Shown here: in pieces, positions 1 to 9,800 of the stretch | Layout: each line of letters starts with the position of its first letter | How positions within the stretch are numbered: the stretch's first letter is position 1 | Assembly: GCA_023512255.1 (NCBI GenBank) | Contig: JAILZY010000010.1 | Coordinates: 1-64,000 of the forward strand | From: a bacterium | GTDB taxonomy: Bacteria > SZUA-182 > DTGQ01 | Direction of reading: 5' to 3' | Length of the DNA: 64,000 bases | The notes under the pieces: generated by a model | Databases searched by the model: none | Told to the model about the DNA's origin: nothing | The model's input: the letters and a program-made list of their open reading frames with translations, nothing else | Made by a program: the position numbers and the translations under genes

Positions 1-92
1 AACTTTCTTCTCTCTTTATTTTCTCTCCTCCCCTTTATATTTTCAACATTATTTTTTCAACATGGGGAACATCTGTATAGTTTGTAAATAAT

Positions 93-121
93 TTGACAGA
101 AATGTAATTAACCTCTATAAT
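93..121 (+). promoter_or_regulatory. Sigma70-type promoter of the helicase gene
   Basis: A perfect TTGACA (93-98) and a perfect TATAAT (116-121) are separated by 17 bp in AT-rich DNA, about 50 bp before the helicase start. The expected transcription start is near 128. Inference from sequence only, but the match to consensus is exact. Confidence 0.75.
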
Positions 122-154
122 GCAAAAATCTATAAAAATGTTGTGAAGGAGAGA

Positions 155-190
155 ATGATAGTTAATTCCCTATGGATTTTGCATCACTGA
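155..190 (+). CDS. Possible 11-codon leader ORF overlapping the helicase start
   Basis: The good Shine-Dalgarno sequence AAGGAG (147-152) is ideally spaced for the ATG at 155, not for the helicase ATG at 172. The 155 frame reads MIVNSLWILHH and stops at 188-190, inside the helicase gene in another frame. It could feed ribosomes to the helicase by coupling or act as a leader. No conservation can be judged here. Confidence 0.3.
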   Translation: MIVNSLWILHH

Positions 191-1656
191 ATTTACCAGA
201 AGCGGTTCTGAAAGGGATTAAAGCTGTTGGTTTTACTGAATGTACCGCCATCCAGGAAGCAACCATTCCCTTAGCCTTGAAGGGGAAAGATATTGCCGGA
301 CAGGCCCAGACCGGAACAGGAAAAACAGCGGCTTTTTTGATCGTCATGTTTACTAGGCTCCTGGAAGACCACATTCCCCCTGATGGTCCCCAAAAGCATG
401 CCCGAGCGCTGGTCATTGCTCCCAGCCGGGAGTTAGTGGTCCAAATCTATAAAGATGCCCTGGCTCTTGGTCAATATACTGGATTGACCATAGCCCCTGT
501 CTTTGGAGGGATTGATTACCAGAAACAAGCCCAAATCCTGCAACAAGGTGTGGATATTATTATTGGCACCCCTGGGCGGCTGATTGACTACTACAATCAG
601 AACTTATTCAGTCTCAAGCACATTAAGATCTTGGTCGTGGATGAAGCAGACCGGATGTTTGACATGGGATTTATTCGGGATATTCGGCGCATCATGCGAA
701 AGCTCCCTCCCTATGATCAGCGGCAAAGCCTGCTGTTTTCAGCCACTCTGAGCACCAGAGTGATGGAGCTGACCTATGAATATATGAACATGCCTGAAAA
801 AATTGTGATCAATCCAGAACAGGTAACCGTTGACCGGGTTGAGCAATGCCTTTATCATGTGGGAAAAGGCGAGCGGTTCAGTCTCCTGCTAGGCATTTTG
901 AAAACGGATGGATGTGATCGGACCATGATCTTTTCCAATACCCGGCGTGAGGCCCAGCAGATTACCGATTATCTGAGAGCCAATAATTATCAGGCTCAGG
1001 CAATTACTGGGGATCTTCCCCAGAAGAGGCGACTGCGTATCCTAGAGAGCTTCAGACAGGGGCGGCTCCCTATTCTGGTAGCCACTGATGTGGCCTCCCG
1101 CGGCATCCATATTGATGATGTAACTCATGTTATTAACTACTGTCTACCACAGGATCGGGAGGATTACGTCCACCGCATTGGCCGAACAGCCAGGGCTGGA
1201 GCAGCCGGAAAAGCAATCAGCATCGTTTGTGAGGACTGTGCCCTGTATCTGGAAAATATTGAAAAGTTTATCAAAAAGAAAATCCCCGTACTTTGGGCTG
1301 AGGACGAACTCTTTTTACCATACCAACGTCCGGCTAGGAAAAAAGATAAATTATCACCCAAAAGAGAGGGGAAAAACCGAAACCGCAGATCCCGCGCTAG
1401 GAAAAAGCGAGCCCAAAGACCAGCAGAGGCGGCCGCGGCTCACTCAGGGAGTGAGCAAGGTGAAAGTATTTCTGCCCATAAACCACAGACAGAGAAACCA
1501 GAGGTCTCTCTCACTGTAATCCCTGGCCAATCGGCCTCTGCCGGAGAGGCCGCGGTGAAGAAGAAACGGCGGCGGCGACGTAGGAAACGAAGCCGAAGCG
1601 ATCAGCTCCAGAAAAAACTCGAGGTGGACCTTTCGAAAGCAAAAGCTGAAAGCTAA
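172..1656 (+). CDS. rhlB: DEAD-box ATP-dependent RNA helicase, RhlB-like
   Basis: ATP-dependent RNA duplex unwinding in the cytoplasm, probably in mRNA decay. Both RecA-like domains are complete: Q motif around residues 21-28, Walker A AQTGTGKT 45-52, APSREL 83-88, TPGR 133-136, DEAD 157-160, SAT 190-192 and HRIGRTARAG near 334. Local phrases such as DEADRMFDMGFIRDIR resemble E. coli RhlB more than RhlE or SrmB. After about residue 395 the protein becomes a long basic, low-complexity tail ending in KKKRRRRRRKRSRS, a likely RNA- or partner-binding extension. An in-frame stop lies just upstream of the ATG, which fixes the start. That ATG has no close Shine-Dalgarno sequence of its own. The family is certain; the RhlB label is by resemblance. 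Confidence 0.93.
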   Translation: MDFASLNLPEAVLKGIKAVGFTECTAIQEATIPLALKGKDIAGQAQTGTGKTAAFLIVMFTRLLEDHIPPDGPQKHARALVIAPSRELVVQIYKDALALGQYTGLTIAPVFGGIDYQKQAQILQQGVDIIIGTPGRLIDYYNQNLFSLKHIKILVVDEADRMFDMGFIRDIRRIMRKLPPYDQRQSLLFSATLSTRVMELTYEYMNMPEKIVINPEQVTVDRVEQCLYHVGKGERFSLLLGILKTDGCDRTMIFSNTRREAQQITDYLRANNYQAQAITGDLPQKRRLRILESFRQGRLPILVATDVASRGIHIDDVTHVINYCLPQDREDYVHRIGRTARAGAAGKAISIVCEDCALYLENIEKFIKKKIPVLWAEDELFLPYQRPARKKDKLSPKREGKNRNRRSRARKKRAQRPAEAAAAHSGSEQGESISAHKPQTEKPEVSLTVIPGQSASAGEAAVKKKRRRRRRKRSRSDQLQKKLEVDLSKAKAES

Positions 1657-1776
1657 AGTGGTTTTTTTCGCTAAGCGCGAGAGCAGATCAAATTACCCAA
1701 TGTAGGTGCGGATGTAGGGGCAAGACCTTGTGCCGCCACAGCTTTTTGCGCACTCTTTGTTAGCGATAGGACCACT
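1657..1776. repeat. MITE-like element, family A, copy 1
   Basis: About 120 bp starting directly after the helicase stop. The left end AGTGGTTTTTTTCGCTAA (1657-1674) is an imperfect inverted repeat of the right end TTAGCGATAGGACCACT (1760-1776). The core holds a GTAGGGGC stretch. Related ends occur at 22866-23017 and 48479-48600, and a half copy at 56377-56441. It has no coding capacity, as expected of a non-autonomous element. Confidence 0.65.
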
Positions 1777-1822
1777 AAAAAGTCAACGGCCCAAATATTT
1801 ACTTCAAATCATGAGCAGGGAG

Positions 1823-2854
1823 CTAGCTACCTCTTATGAGCAGGGATTTGGCTACCTCACGGGCACATCGGGCCAACTTAGGGCTGATCAGCCCGCAAGC
1901 TACAGCTCTATCCAACTTTTCCTGATCGATGAGTCGAGGTGCCTCACCTGACCTTTGAACTACATCAATATGAAGGTCTAGGTAGCGGATACGATCAGGA
2001 TAAAACTCAACGGGCGTATTAATATTCCAGTAGGTTCCCCTTAATAAGCCATCTTGCGAGTAATAACTGTGTTGCAAAAACCAGCCGTTTCGGCTCACTT
2101 GCGTGATCCCGTAGTCTCCAGGCTCGATAGGAAGCTCAAGTCCGTCGTATTGCTGGCCGTTTGCTTCGGAAAATTCTCTTCGCACGAGCAGGCAATCCCT
2201 TTCCAGGTGAAGGATTTTTCCCCCTCGAAGTGAAAGCTCCCTGCCTTCGGGATGAACATGGATCAGGCCGATTAATTCTCTCTGTTGCCTCAAGGGGCGA
2301 AGAATTATATCTTCCCATAGCTTGTCCTCCAGCTCTGCCTTACGCCAAGGGGTTGAGCGGATTGCCTCCTCAACGAGATCAACCCATGATGGGGAAACAA
2401 TTTTCAGCAGGTGATGGTTCTTTACGGTTGGCGTAACCTGCTCCCGAATGGCATCAAGGGTAGCTTTTGAAACTGCGGGAAACTCTATCTCAAGCTCCAT
2501 CTCGGCTTCTTCACCTGCTATCTCGGCCTCAAGCTGCTCGTTATCCTCCCAAAACAGCCCCTCTTCTGCCTGCCAAGGCTTGAATCCAGCAGGCCGCACC
2601 ACCATATCGAGTAGGCAGTTTCTGAGCAGAGATATGAGGCGTGCGACCTGCTCTCTATTCCCCGAAATGAGCACTCCTTGATGATCCCTGCGGTCCCTGA
2701 TCAGAATATCCTCCGGGGAATTTGTCCCCATAAGGGCGAATCGCTGCTGAATCTGAGGGGATGGTCGGGTGATCTTATAACCATGATCAAGGAGAAGCCT
2801 GGTCAGGGCGGTAGTATAGATACCGCGAATTTTGACATATACTGATGCAGCCAT
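1823..2854 (-). CDS. FAU-1-like ribonuclease / RNA-binding protein (DUF402)
   Basis: Predicted RNA-binding ribonuclease of the FAU-1 family, best known from archaea. The N-terminus VYVKIRGIYTTALTRLLLD matches the start of that family. The C-terminal part, about residues 220-330, carries the DUF402 pattern, including LELPIEPGDYG and WNINTPVEFYPDRIRYLDL. The middle is acidic. At 343 residues it is shorter than archaeal FAU-1, which also has a fuller S1/RNase E-like part. I chose the ATG at 2854: it follows AGGGAG at good spacing, while the upstream in-frame GTG at 2872 overlaps that site. It lies between family A and family B repeat elements. Family assignment is by recognition and function is inferred. 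Confidence 0.72.
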   Translation of the reverse strand: MAASVYVKIRGIYTTALTRLLLDHGYKITRPSPQIQQRFALMGTNSPEDILIRDRRDHQGVLISGNREQVARLISLLRNCLLDMVVRPAGFKPWQAEEGLFWEDNEQLEAEIAGEEAEMELEIEFPAVSKATLDAIREQVTPTVKNHHLLKIVSPSWVDLVEEAIRSTPWRKAELEDKLWEDIILRPLRQQRELIGLIHVHPEGRELSLRGGKILHLERDCLLVRREFSEANGQQYDGLELPIEPGDYGITQVSRNGWFLQHSYYSQDGLLRGTYWNINTPVEFYPDRIRYLDLHIDVVQRSGEAPRLIDQEKLDRAVACGLISPKLARCAREVAKSLLIRGS

Positions 2855-2986
2855 TTTTCTCCCTAAAATCACGTGAGTCCGATATAACTATGGCAAAAAA
2901 GGCTAAGTAAATCAATTGGATAAATATTTCAGTACTCACTAAAGTCGAAAATACTATCTAAATGTCGAACTCGCGTTAAAATCAGC

Positions 2987-3143
2987 TTACTACCGGACAC
3001 ATTTTATCTTCCGGTTTTGTATATGCACTGTAGGTGCAGGCATTTCATGTCATTCCCCCGTAGGCGGGAATCCAGAGGGTTGCTGCAACCATATATGGAT
3101 TACCACCTTCGAGGGAATGACGATAAAAGTGTCCGGTAGTGAA
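2987..3143. repeat. MITE-like element, family B, with inverted termini
   Basis: The left end (2987-3008) contains CTACCGGACACATTTTATC and the right end (3122-3143) contains GATAAAAGTGTCCGGTAG, an inverted repeat with one extra base. The interior has two further inverted stretches, including GTCATTCCCCCGTAGGCGGG against GAGGGAATGACG. It ends 7 bp before the rtcA stop codon. A related half copy lies at 20751-20805. Confidence 0.65.
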
Positions 3144-3150
3144 AAAATCA

Positions 3151-4206
3151 CTAGCTATTAGGGTATGGCCAAAAGCCGATTCCCTCTATTCTGATCAGAC
3201 GGCCATCTTGGGAGGTTTTGGCTCCAAGGATCTTGTTTACTAGCCACAGATTGGTCTCTACATGCGGGGTCATGTGAGGAATAAGGTATTCTGTGGTTCC
3301 CCGAGCCAAGCTGGCAAAGAGAATCAACTGGTCAGCCAGATGGCGGTCAACCGAGGCCCCAGAGCGAAGGTCCTCAAGGAGCATGTGGGCTACCTGGGCA
3401 GCAATCCACTCAGATCTTCTGCCAGGTTTTCCCGCCATATCAGCCCCAAGAAGGCAGCCAGATCGGGTAGAGGCTACGGCAAAGAGCGCCGCTCCCTTCT
3501 GAGCAGCTTTGGTATCATTGATGATTTCAATGTGGGCTTCAAGGCCGCTTTCTTGCAGCAGCTTGCGGCAGGTGTCAGCCATACGCTGGCTAACTTTTTG
3601 CTCTTCGAGATGAGAGGAAAGAGATATTCCCCAGACCCGCTCGATCTCACCCTGGGTAGGGAGAGAGAGGCCGCAGAGGGGATGGTCCAAAGGAGAGGTA
3701 ACAAGCTCGATCTTTCCCTCGCCTTGCGGCACATAGCCTGGCTGGAGAATTCTCAACTCGGCCCTTACTCCCATTCGGGCCAAAAGGGGCAAGAGAACAT
3801 GCTGAAGGTGATAGGCGCTGGGGGCAAAGTCCTGGAAAAGCCCGCCACAGATAGTAAAGCTGTGGAGCTGGCGGGAGAAGATAGCCAGGGGAAGAATACT
3901 GAAGGCTAACATGGTGGTTGATCCGGCTGTGCCGATGTTCCAGGAAAAATCCCGCCGCGAGATTTTAGATGAGCCCGGATAGTAGAAAATTTCTCCAGAC
4001 CCAACCTGCGCCCCCTCAACCCGGCCTCCGCTCATCTCACAGCAGGCAAGGAGTGCGGTAAGGTGCTGGGGACGAAGCCCGGGTTTGTCCCGCTTAGCCC
4101 TGATGTTGACTAGATGAAGCTTTTCCCCAAGCAAAGAGGCAAGGCTGACTGCATAGCGCAGGATCGTTCCGCTCCCTGATTTTGTCGCCCCGTCAAGCTC
4201 AATCAT
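3151..4206 (-). CDS. rtcA: RNA 3'-terminal phosphate cyclase
   Basis: Converts RNA 3'-phosphate ends to 2',3'-cyclic phosphates using ATP. Family signatures are clear: IELDGATKSGSGTILRYAVS at the N-terminus, then KRDKPGLRPQHLTALLA, and RHLADQLILFASLARG near the C-terminus, which probably carries the nucleophilic histidine. The 351-residue length is normal. I chose the ATG at 4206 because GGGGAGG lies about 10 nt upstream. The longer open frame reaching 4416 merely reads through repeat family C. No RtcB ligase or RtcR activator is present nearby. Common in archaea and scattered in bacteria. Confidence 0.93.
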   Translation of the reverse strand: MIELDGATKSGSGTILRYAVSLASLLGEKLHLVNIRAKRDKPGLRPQHLTALLACCEMSGGRVEGAQVGSGEIFYYPGSSKISRRDFSWNIGTAGSTTMLAFSILPLAIFSRQLHSFTICGGLFQDFAPSAYHLQHVLLPLLARMGVRAELRILQPGYVPQGEGKIELVTSPLDHPLCGLSLPTQGEIERVWGISLSSHLEEQKVSQRMADTCRKLLQESGLEAHIEIINDTKAAQKGAALFAVASTRSGCLLGADMAGKPGRRSEWIAAQVAHMLLEDLRSGASVDRHLADQLILFASLARGTTEYLIPHMTPHVETNLWLVNKILGAKTSQDGRLIRIEGIGFWPYPNS

Positions 4207-4230
4207 AGAAAATTGCCTCCCCGAAAATGG

Positions 4231-4318
4231 CCTAATTAAAGTTTTAGGAGGATGGATTGGAAGGAACCCTTTTTCAAAAGGGTTCCTTCCAAAATCACTA
4301 CGATAAGTTCCTTCCAAA
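4231..4318. repeat. Palindromic repeat family C, copy 1 (half element)
   Basis: Central arm ATTAAAGTTTTAGG (about 4235-4248) followed by a perfect hairpin with arms GGAAGGAACCC and GGGTTCCTTCC (4259-4290) and a degenerate tail. It sits about 25 bp upstream of the rtcA ATG. Full copies are at 10236-10382 and 13071-13191. Confidence 0.75.
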
Positions 4319-4546
4319 TCTTTCTTCCCAACTCTCCCTTCAAGAATTACCTTGATGCTCAAGCCCTTATCGGTTTCATACAGTGTAACTATACGAATAA
4401 TCATAAGCATTGTCAATGAATTATGAATTTTTCACGACATAAGGATTAAACAGTAAACTTGGCTTAGACATAAAACAATTTCCTCGAAAGAGGGCAAAAT
4501 TCAATTTGATGTGAGAGTTTTAGATGAGAAAGAGAGTAAAGCGATT

Positions 4547-5308
4547 ATGCTGGTCATTGAGAATCTAAGTGTTCGTCTTTTTAACCGGATTATCCTACAC
4601 GGTGTTAATTTGCACATCCCCGCGGGTGAGGTTCACGTTCTGTTTGGCCCAAATGGATCGGGCAAGACAACCCTGCTGATGACCATTATGGGATTTGCCG
4701 ACTATGAAGTTATTTCAGGCCAGATTATTTTTAATGGTAAAGATATTACTAATCTTCCTGTTTATGAGCGGGCTCAAGCAGGGCTTGGGCTTTCATTTCA
4801 GCGGCCTCCAACCATAAAGGGAGTAAAGACCCAGCAGATGCTCGAAATTTGCAATCGCCACAGCCAACAGGATTATCGACCATTGGTCGAAGAGCTAAAT
4901 TTCCAGGATTTTTTGGGCCGTGATGTCAATCAGGGATTTTCAGGTGGGGAAATCAAAAGATCAGAGCTCCTACAGCTCCTAGTACAATCTCCCACCTTAG
5001 CCCTTTTGGATGAGCCAGAGTCAGGCGTAGACCTTGAGAATATCGCTCTCATCGGTAGGGGTATCAACAAGCTGCTCCGTCGACAGTGGCCTGCAGAGGA
5101 ATCAGCCGAATGCCGGCGCAAGGTACGGGAAGAGCGCAAGATCGGCGGCCTGATCATTACCCATACTGGTTATATCCTTGACTATGTGGATGCAGATCGG
5201 GGGTATGTGATGATGAACGGAACAATCGCCTGCCAGGGGAATCCGCGGGAGATACTGCGCTGCATCAAGGAGGTAGGATATGAGGAGTGTGTGCGATGCA
5301 TGATCTAG
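4547..5308 (+). CDS. sufC: SufC-type Fe-S cluster assembly ATPase
   Basis: ABC ATPase that powers the SufB scaffold. Walker A is GPNGSGKTT. The signature motif is the SufC-like FSGGEIKRSELLQLL instead of the transporter LSGGQ. Walker B is ALLDEPESGVDLENIALIG, with the SufC hallmark DEPESGVD. About 253 residues from the ATG at 4547; an upstream in-frame GTG at 4511 is possible but has no better ribosome site. It overlaps the next gene (ATG at 5296), which indicates translational coupling. With only sufC and sufB it looks like the minimal SmsCB-type arrangement. Confidence 0.92.
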   Translation: MLVIENLSVRLFNRIILHGVNLHIPAGEVHVLFGPNGSGKTTLLMTIMGFADYEVISGQIIFNGKDITNLPVYERAQAGLGLSFQRPPTIKGVKTQQMLEICNRHSQQDYRPLVEELNFQDFLGRDVNQGFSGGEIKRSELLQLLVQSPTLALLDEPESGVDLENIALIGRGINKLLRRQWPAEESAECRRKVREERKIGGLIITHTGYILDYVDADRGYVMMNGTIACQGNPREILRCIKEVGYEECVRCMI

Positions 5309-6516
5309 AAATGAAGAAGAGGGCGCAGGCGGCCCTAGACAAACCAGCCCAATACGGCCCTGATGTTGATCTTAGCCGCTTTACCCTGATAGCTCCCCAA
5401 GAGTCGTATCAGGAGGATCTGAGCCAGCTTCCGGCTGAGCTGTCCAGGCAAGTACTATCGGCTGGTATTGAAACGGGAGAAAAGGGCCGCTCAGGAACCT
5501 ATTTTCAGAAAAACCACTCAGTAATACACTGCCAGATTCACCAGGAGGGAGTCGAGATTTTAACCATCGACCAGGCCCTGGCCAAATACGACTGGCTAAA
5601 GGATTACTACTGGAAGATGATCCCGCCGGATCAGGACAAATACACAGCCTGGGCGTATCTTAATCCGCATCATGGATACTTTATCCGCACCCGGCCAGGG
5701 GTCAAAACCCTGTTTCCCGTTCAAGCCTGCCTTTATATGGAGCAAGACAACCTGGTACAAAACATACATAATATCATCATTGCCGAAGAAGAATCTGAGC
5801 TTGACATAATAACTGGCTGTGCCGCCCGGCCGCGAATGAGGCAAGGGCTGCACGTAGGAGTGTCTGAATTCTATATCAAAAAGGGGGCTCGACTCACCTT
5901 CACCATGATTCACAACTGGGCCGAGGAGATGGATGTTCGCCCACGCTCGGCAGCTTCTGTGGGACCTTCGGGTATTTTCATCTCCAATTATGTTTCCATG
6001 AAGCCTATTCACTCGCTCCAGATGTATCCGACAACCTGGCTAGAGGGGAAAGATTCCCTGGCCCGCTACTATAACATCCTGGTGGCCAGCAGAGGCTCTG
6101 AGCTCGATGTTGGCTCACGGGTTATCCTTAAGGCTGAGGGCGGCCGGGCTGAGGTAGTGAGTCGGGCTATTTCAGCCGGAGGCAACATCCGGGCCAGGGG
6201 ATGTCTAGTCGGAAAGGAAAAAGATATCAAGGCTCACCTTGAATGCCGTGGTCTGATTCTTGAGCGGGGAGGAATGATTCAGGCTATTCCAGAGCTTGAG
6301 GGCTATCTGCCAGGCATAGACCTCTCTCACGAAGCCGCGGTAGGAAAGATTGCCCAGGAAGAGATAAACTATCTGATGGCCAGGGGACTTCCTGAATCAG
6401 AAGCCATTGCCGCCATTGTGCGGGGATTTTTGACCGTCGATATTGCCGGGCTTCCGACCGAGTTGCAAGCGGAATTGAATCGGGTGGTGGAGGAGAGTGA
6501 AAAAACCCTCCTATAG
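5296..6516 (+). CDS. sufB: SufB/SufD-family Fe-S scaffold protein
   Basis: Scaffold partner of SufC for building Fe-S clusters in the cytosol. The C-terminal half has the SufBD beta-helix and the end motif LSHEAAVGKIAQEEINYLMA. The cysteine in HLECRGLIL falls where E. coli SufB has its scaffold Cys405, and the glutamate in LSHEA where Glu434 lies, so this is SufB-like. The 406-residue length is shorter than proteobacterial SufB. ATG 5296 lies inside the sufC end after AGGAG. No sufD, sufS, sufE or sufU follows. Confidence 0.87.
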   Translation: MHDLEMKKRAQAALDKPAQYGPDVDLSRFTLIAPQESYQEDLSQLPAELSRQVLSAGIETGEKGRSGTYFQKNHSVIHCQIHQEGVEILTIDQALAKYDWLKDYYWKMIPPDQDKYTAWAYLNPHHGYFIRTRPGVKTLFPVQACLYMEQDNLVQNIHNIIIAEEESELDIITGCAARPRMRQGLHVGVSEFYIKKGARLTFTMIHNWAEEMDVRPRSAASVGPSGIFISNYVSMKPIHSLQMYPTTWLEGKDSLARYYNILVASRGSELDVGSRVILKAEGGRAEVVSRAISAGGNIRARGCLVGKEKDIKAHLECRGLILERGGMIQAIPELEGYLPGIDLSHEAAVGKIAQEEINYLMARGLPESEAIAAIVRGFLTVDIAGLPTELQAELNRVVEESEKTLL

Positions 6517-6890
6517 AAGGACAAAAAAGAGTATATGGGACCATAGTGCTCAATGGATAGTGCCAGTCGATTTATTGAGATATTACACTATTTAACTGCC
6601 CTGATCGGGCAGTCAATTAAACTGAACCAGTGCCGACTCAGGGCTTCATAATTCTAGATGTTACCTGCATTCCAATACCCCACACCCCGGCTTACACCAC
6701 TTTCGAAGAGGAAAAATTACTCGTGGCTTTTGATCAGGATATTTTGTAGGATAGAGAAAAAAATGGGGGTTGATTTGATCAAAGAGATTTGCTAAGGTAG
6801 GTATGTAAGTATTTTAAACTAAAAAATATATATACTTATACGTCTTTTAGGTATCTAAATTGAATAATTTTTGATTATTTTGCGTGAGGA
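6517..6890. other. Non-coding gap between sufB and treS
   Basis: 374 bp without a credible gene. It holds one small hairpin with arms ACTGCCC and GGGCAGT (6595-6613), which lacks a T run and is at best a weak terminator for sufCB. The last 100 bp are very AT-rich and probably carry the treS promoter, but I see no clear -35/-10 pair. Confidence 0.5.
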
Positions 6891-9800
6891 ATGGAATTGA
6901 TATCACTCCAAAAAACTGCTTACCTGGAAGATGATCCCCTGTGGTATAAGGATGCAGTCATCTATGAGCTTCACGTAAGGGCCTTTTACGATAGCAATGG
7001 TGATGGTATCGGAGACTTCCCAGGGCTTACCCAAAAACTTGATCATCTAGAAAATCTCGGCATAACAGCCATCTGGCTCCTCCCTTTTTATCCATCACCC
7101 CTGCGCGATGATGGATATGACATCGCTAACTATTTTGATGTCCATCCTGACTACGGCACGCTGCGAGACTTTAAGGAGTTTCTCAAAGAGGCTCATCGTC
7201 GTGGAATCAGGGTTATTACGGAGCTGGTCTTAAACCATACCTCCGATCAGCATGAGTGGTTTCAAAGGGCGAGAAGAGCAAAACCCGGCTCTAAGTGGAG
7301 AAATTTCTACGTCTGGGATTCACCGCAAAAGTATCAAGACGCCAGGATCATCTTCAAAGACTTCGAAACCTCCAATTGGGCTTGGGATCCGCTAGCCAAG
7401 ACTTATTATTGGCACCGCTTTTATTCCCATCAGCCAGATCTTAACTACGACCATCCCCCCGTCCAGAAGGCCATGCTGAGGGTAATCGACTACTGGCTTA
7501 ATATGGGTGTAGATGGCTTGCGTCTTGATGCCGTCCCCTACCTCTTTGAGCGGGAGGGAACCAATTGCGAGAATCTGCCAGAAACTTTCGAATTTTTGAA
7601 AAAACTGAGGGCTCATATTGATAGCCGATTCAAGGGCAGGATGCTTCTAGCCGAGGCTAACCAGTGGCCGGAGGATGCGGTTAACTATTTCGGACAGGGT
7701 GATGAGTGCCATATGGCCTTTCATTTTCCCCTGATGCCCAGGATGTTTATGGCTATCAGGATGGAAAACCGATACCCGATCATAGAAATCCTCGATCAGA
7801 CACCGCCGATCCCTGATGTGTGTCAGTGGGCACTTTTTTTACGAAATCATGATGAGCTTACCCTTGAGATGGTAACCGATGAAGAGCGGGATTATATGTA
7901 CAGGATTTACGCCAAAGACCGCACAGCCAGGATCAATCTTGGGATTCGAAGGCGTCTGGCCCCGCTCCTTGAAAATGACCGCAGAAAGATAGAGCTGATG
8001 AATTTCCTTCTTCTTTCTCTGCCGGGGACTCCGGTGATCTACTATGGTGATGAGATCGGTATGGGAGATAACTATTACCTCGGAGACAGGAATGGGGTCA
8101 GAACCCCCATGCAGTGGAGTGGAGACAGAAACGCCGGATTCTCGCGGGCTAATCCCCAGAAGCTCTATTTGCCCGTGATTATTGATCCTGAGTACCACTA
8201 TGAAGCCGTTAACGTGGAGAATCAGGACAGAAGCCAATCCTCCCTGCTATGGTGGATGAGACATTTCATCGCTATGAGAAACAATTTCAAGGCCTTTGGT
8301 CGGGGGAGGATTGAATTTCTCTACCCTGAGAATATGAAGATTTTGGCTTTTATCCGCCAGTATCAGGATGAGAACATTCTGGTGGTCGTGAATCTGTCGC
8401 GGCATCCTCAACTGGTCGAGCTAGACCTTTCTAAGTACGCCGGTTATGTACCGGTAGAGGCCTTCAGTAAGAATCCCTTTCTGGCCATTAGGGAGCATCA
8501 TCCTTACGCCCTGACCCTCGGATCATACGGCTATTACCTGTTTCTGCTAGAGAGGCAGAAGGAGGGAGGAGAAGTGCGAGCCACGAGGGCTCTGCCCCAA
8601 ATCCAAGTAAGCCGAAAGTGGGAGATGCTTTTTGAGGGGAAAGCAAAAGAGGTGCTCGAGGAGGAGATATTGCCTCTTTTCCTGAAAAACGCCCGCTGGT
8701 TTGGAGGTAAGATGAGGCGGATTCAGCAGGTCAAGATAGTGAAAGATATTTCGGTTGGCAAGACCCCTCCGGCCACTCATCTCCTCTTCCTTGAGGTTCA
8801 GTACACAGAAGGGGTCCCTGACATGTATCTGCTGCCGCTCAGTTTTGCCCAAGAAGATCAGGGGCAAAAAATTATCGAGGAATCACCGCAGGGAGTAATA
8901 GCCAAGTTGGCGGTTGATGAGACCAGAGGAATAATCTACGATGGCCTCTATAGCCCTAAATTTCGCCATGATCTTTTGATGATGGTGGTCAAAAGGCTTA
9001 AAGTTAAGGATAAAGAAGGTGAGTTGGCTGCCTATCCAGGAAAGGCGCTTCGGGATTTCATCAGACGGGAGCAAATCCCTTCCGAATCCCAGGTGTTGCG
9101 GGCAGAGCAGAGTAACTCCTCCATTCTCTACGGGAATAAATTTTTCCTTAAGCTGTTTAGACGGCTTGAGGAGGGAATGAATTCAGAGCTTGAGATGCTT
9201 TGGTTTCTGACTGAAAAGTTATCTTTCCCCCATGTGCCGCCCTTTGCTGGAGTGATTGAGTATCGAAAACCAAAGGCAGAGCCGCTTATCTTGGCTATTG
9301 TTCAGGGGTTTGTGCCTAATGCAGGAGATGCCTGGAGTTATACCCTCGATGCGCTGGAGGGGTATTTTGGCATGGTACTTTCCAAGGTAGGCGAGATTCA
9401 AGAGCTTCCGAAAGCCCCAGCTTCGCCTCTTGAGGCGGCTTATCAGGAAATTCCACCGCTTTTTCAGGAGCTTATGTCAGCTTATCTTGACATGATTAGC
9501 ATCTTGGGCAAAAGAACAGCAGAGCTCCACCTTGCTCTGGCCTCAGACCCAGAAAATCCTCATTTTGCCTTAGAGCCTTACTCGCTTCTTCACCAGCGGG
9601 CCGTTTATCAATCATTGCAAACCGGGGCCTTGCACACCCTTCAACTTCTGGAAAAAAGCCTATCGGTGCTTCCTGCTGAGGAAAGAAAGCTGGCTGAGGA
9701 GATTCTCAGCTCAAAGAAACAGGTAATTAGTAAGTTTAAGGCTATTCTCCAAAAGAAGATCTGCAGTGGAAAGATCAGGATTCACGGGGATTACCACTTA

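Noticed and set aside
4207-4416. Extended N-terminus of RtcA
   Set aside because: It reads through repeat family C; the conserved start and ribosome site are at 4206.
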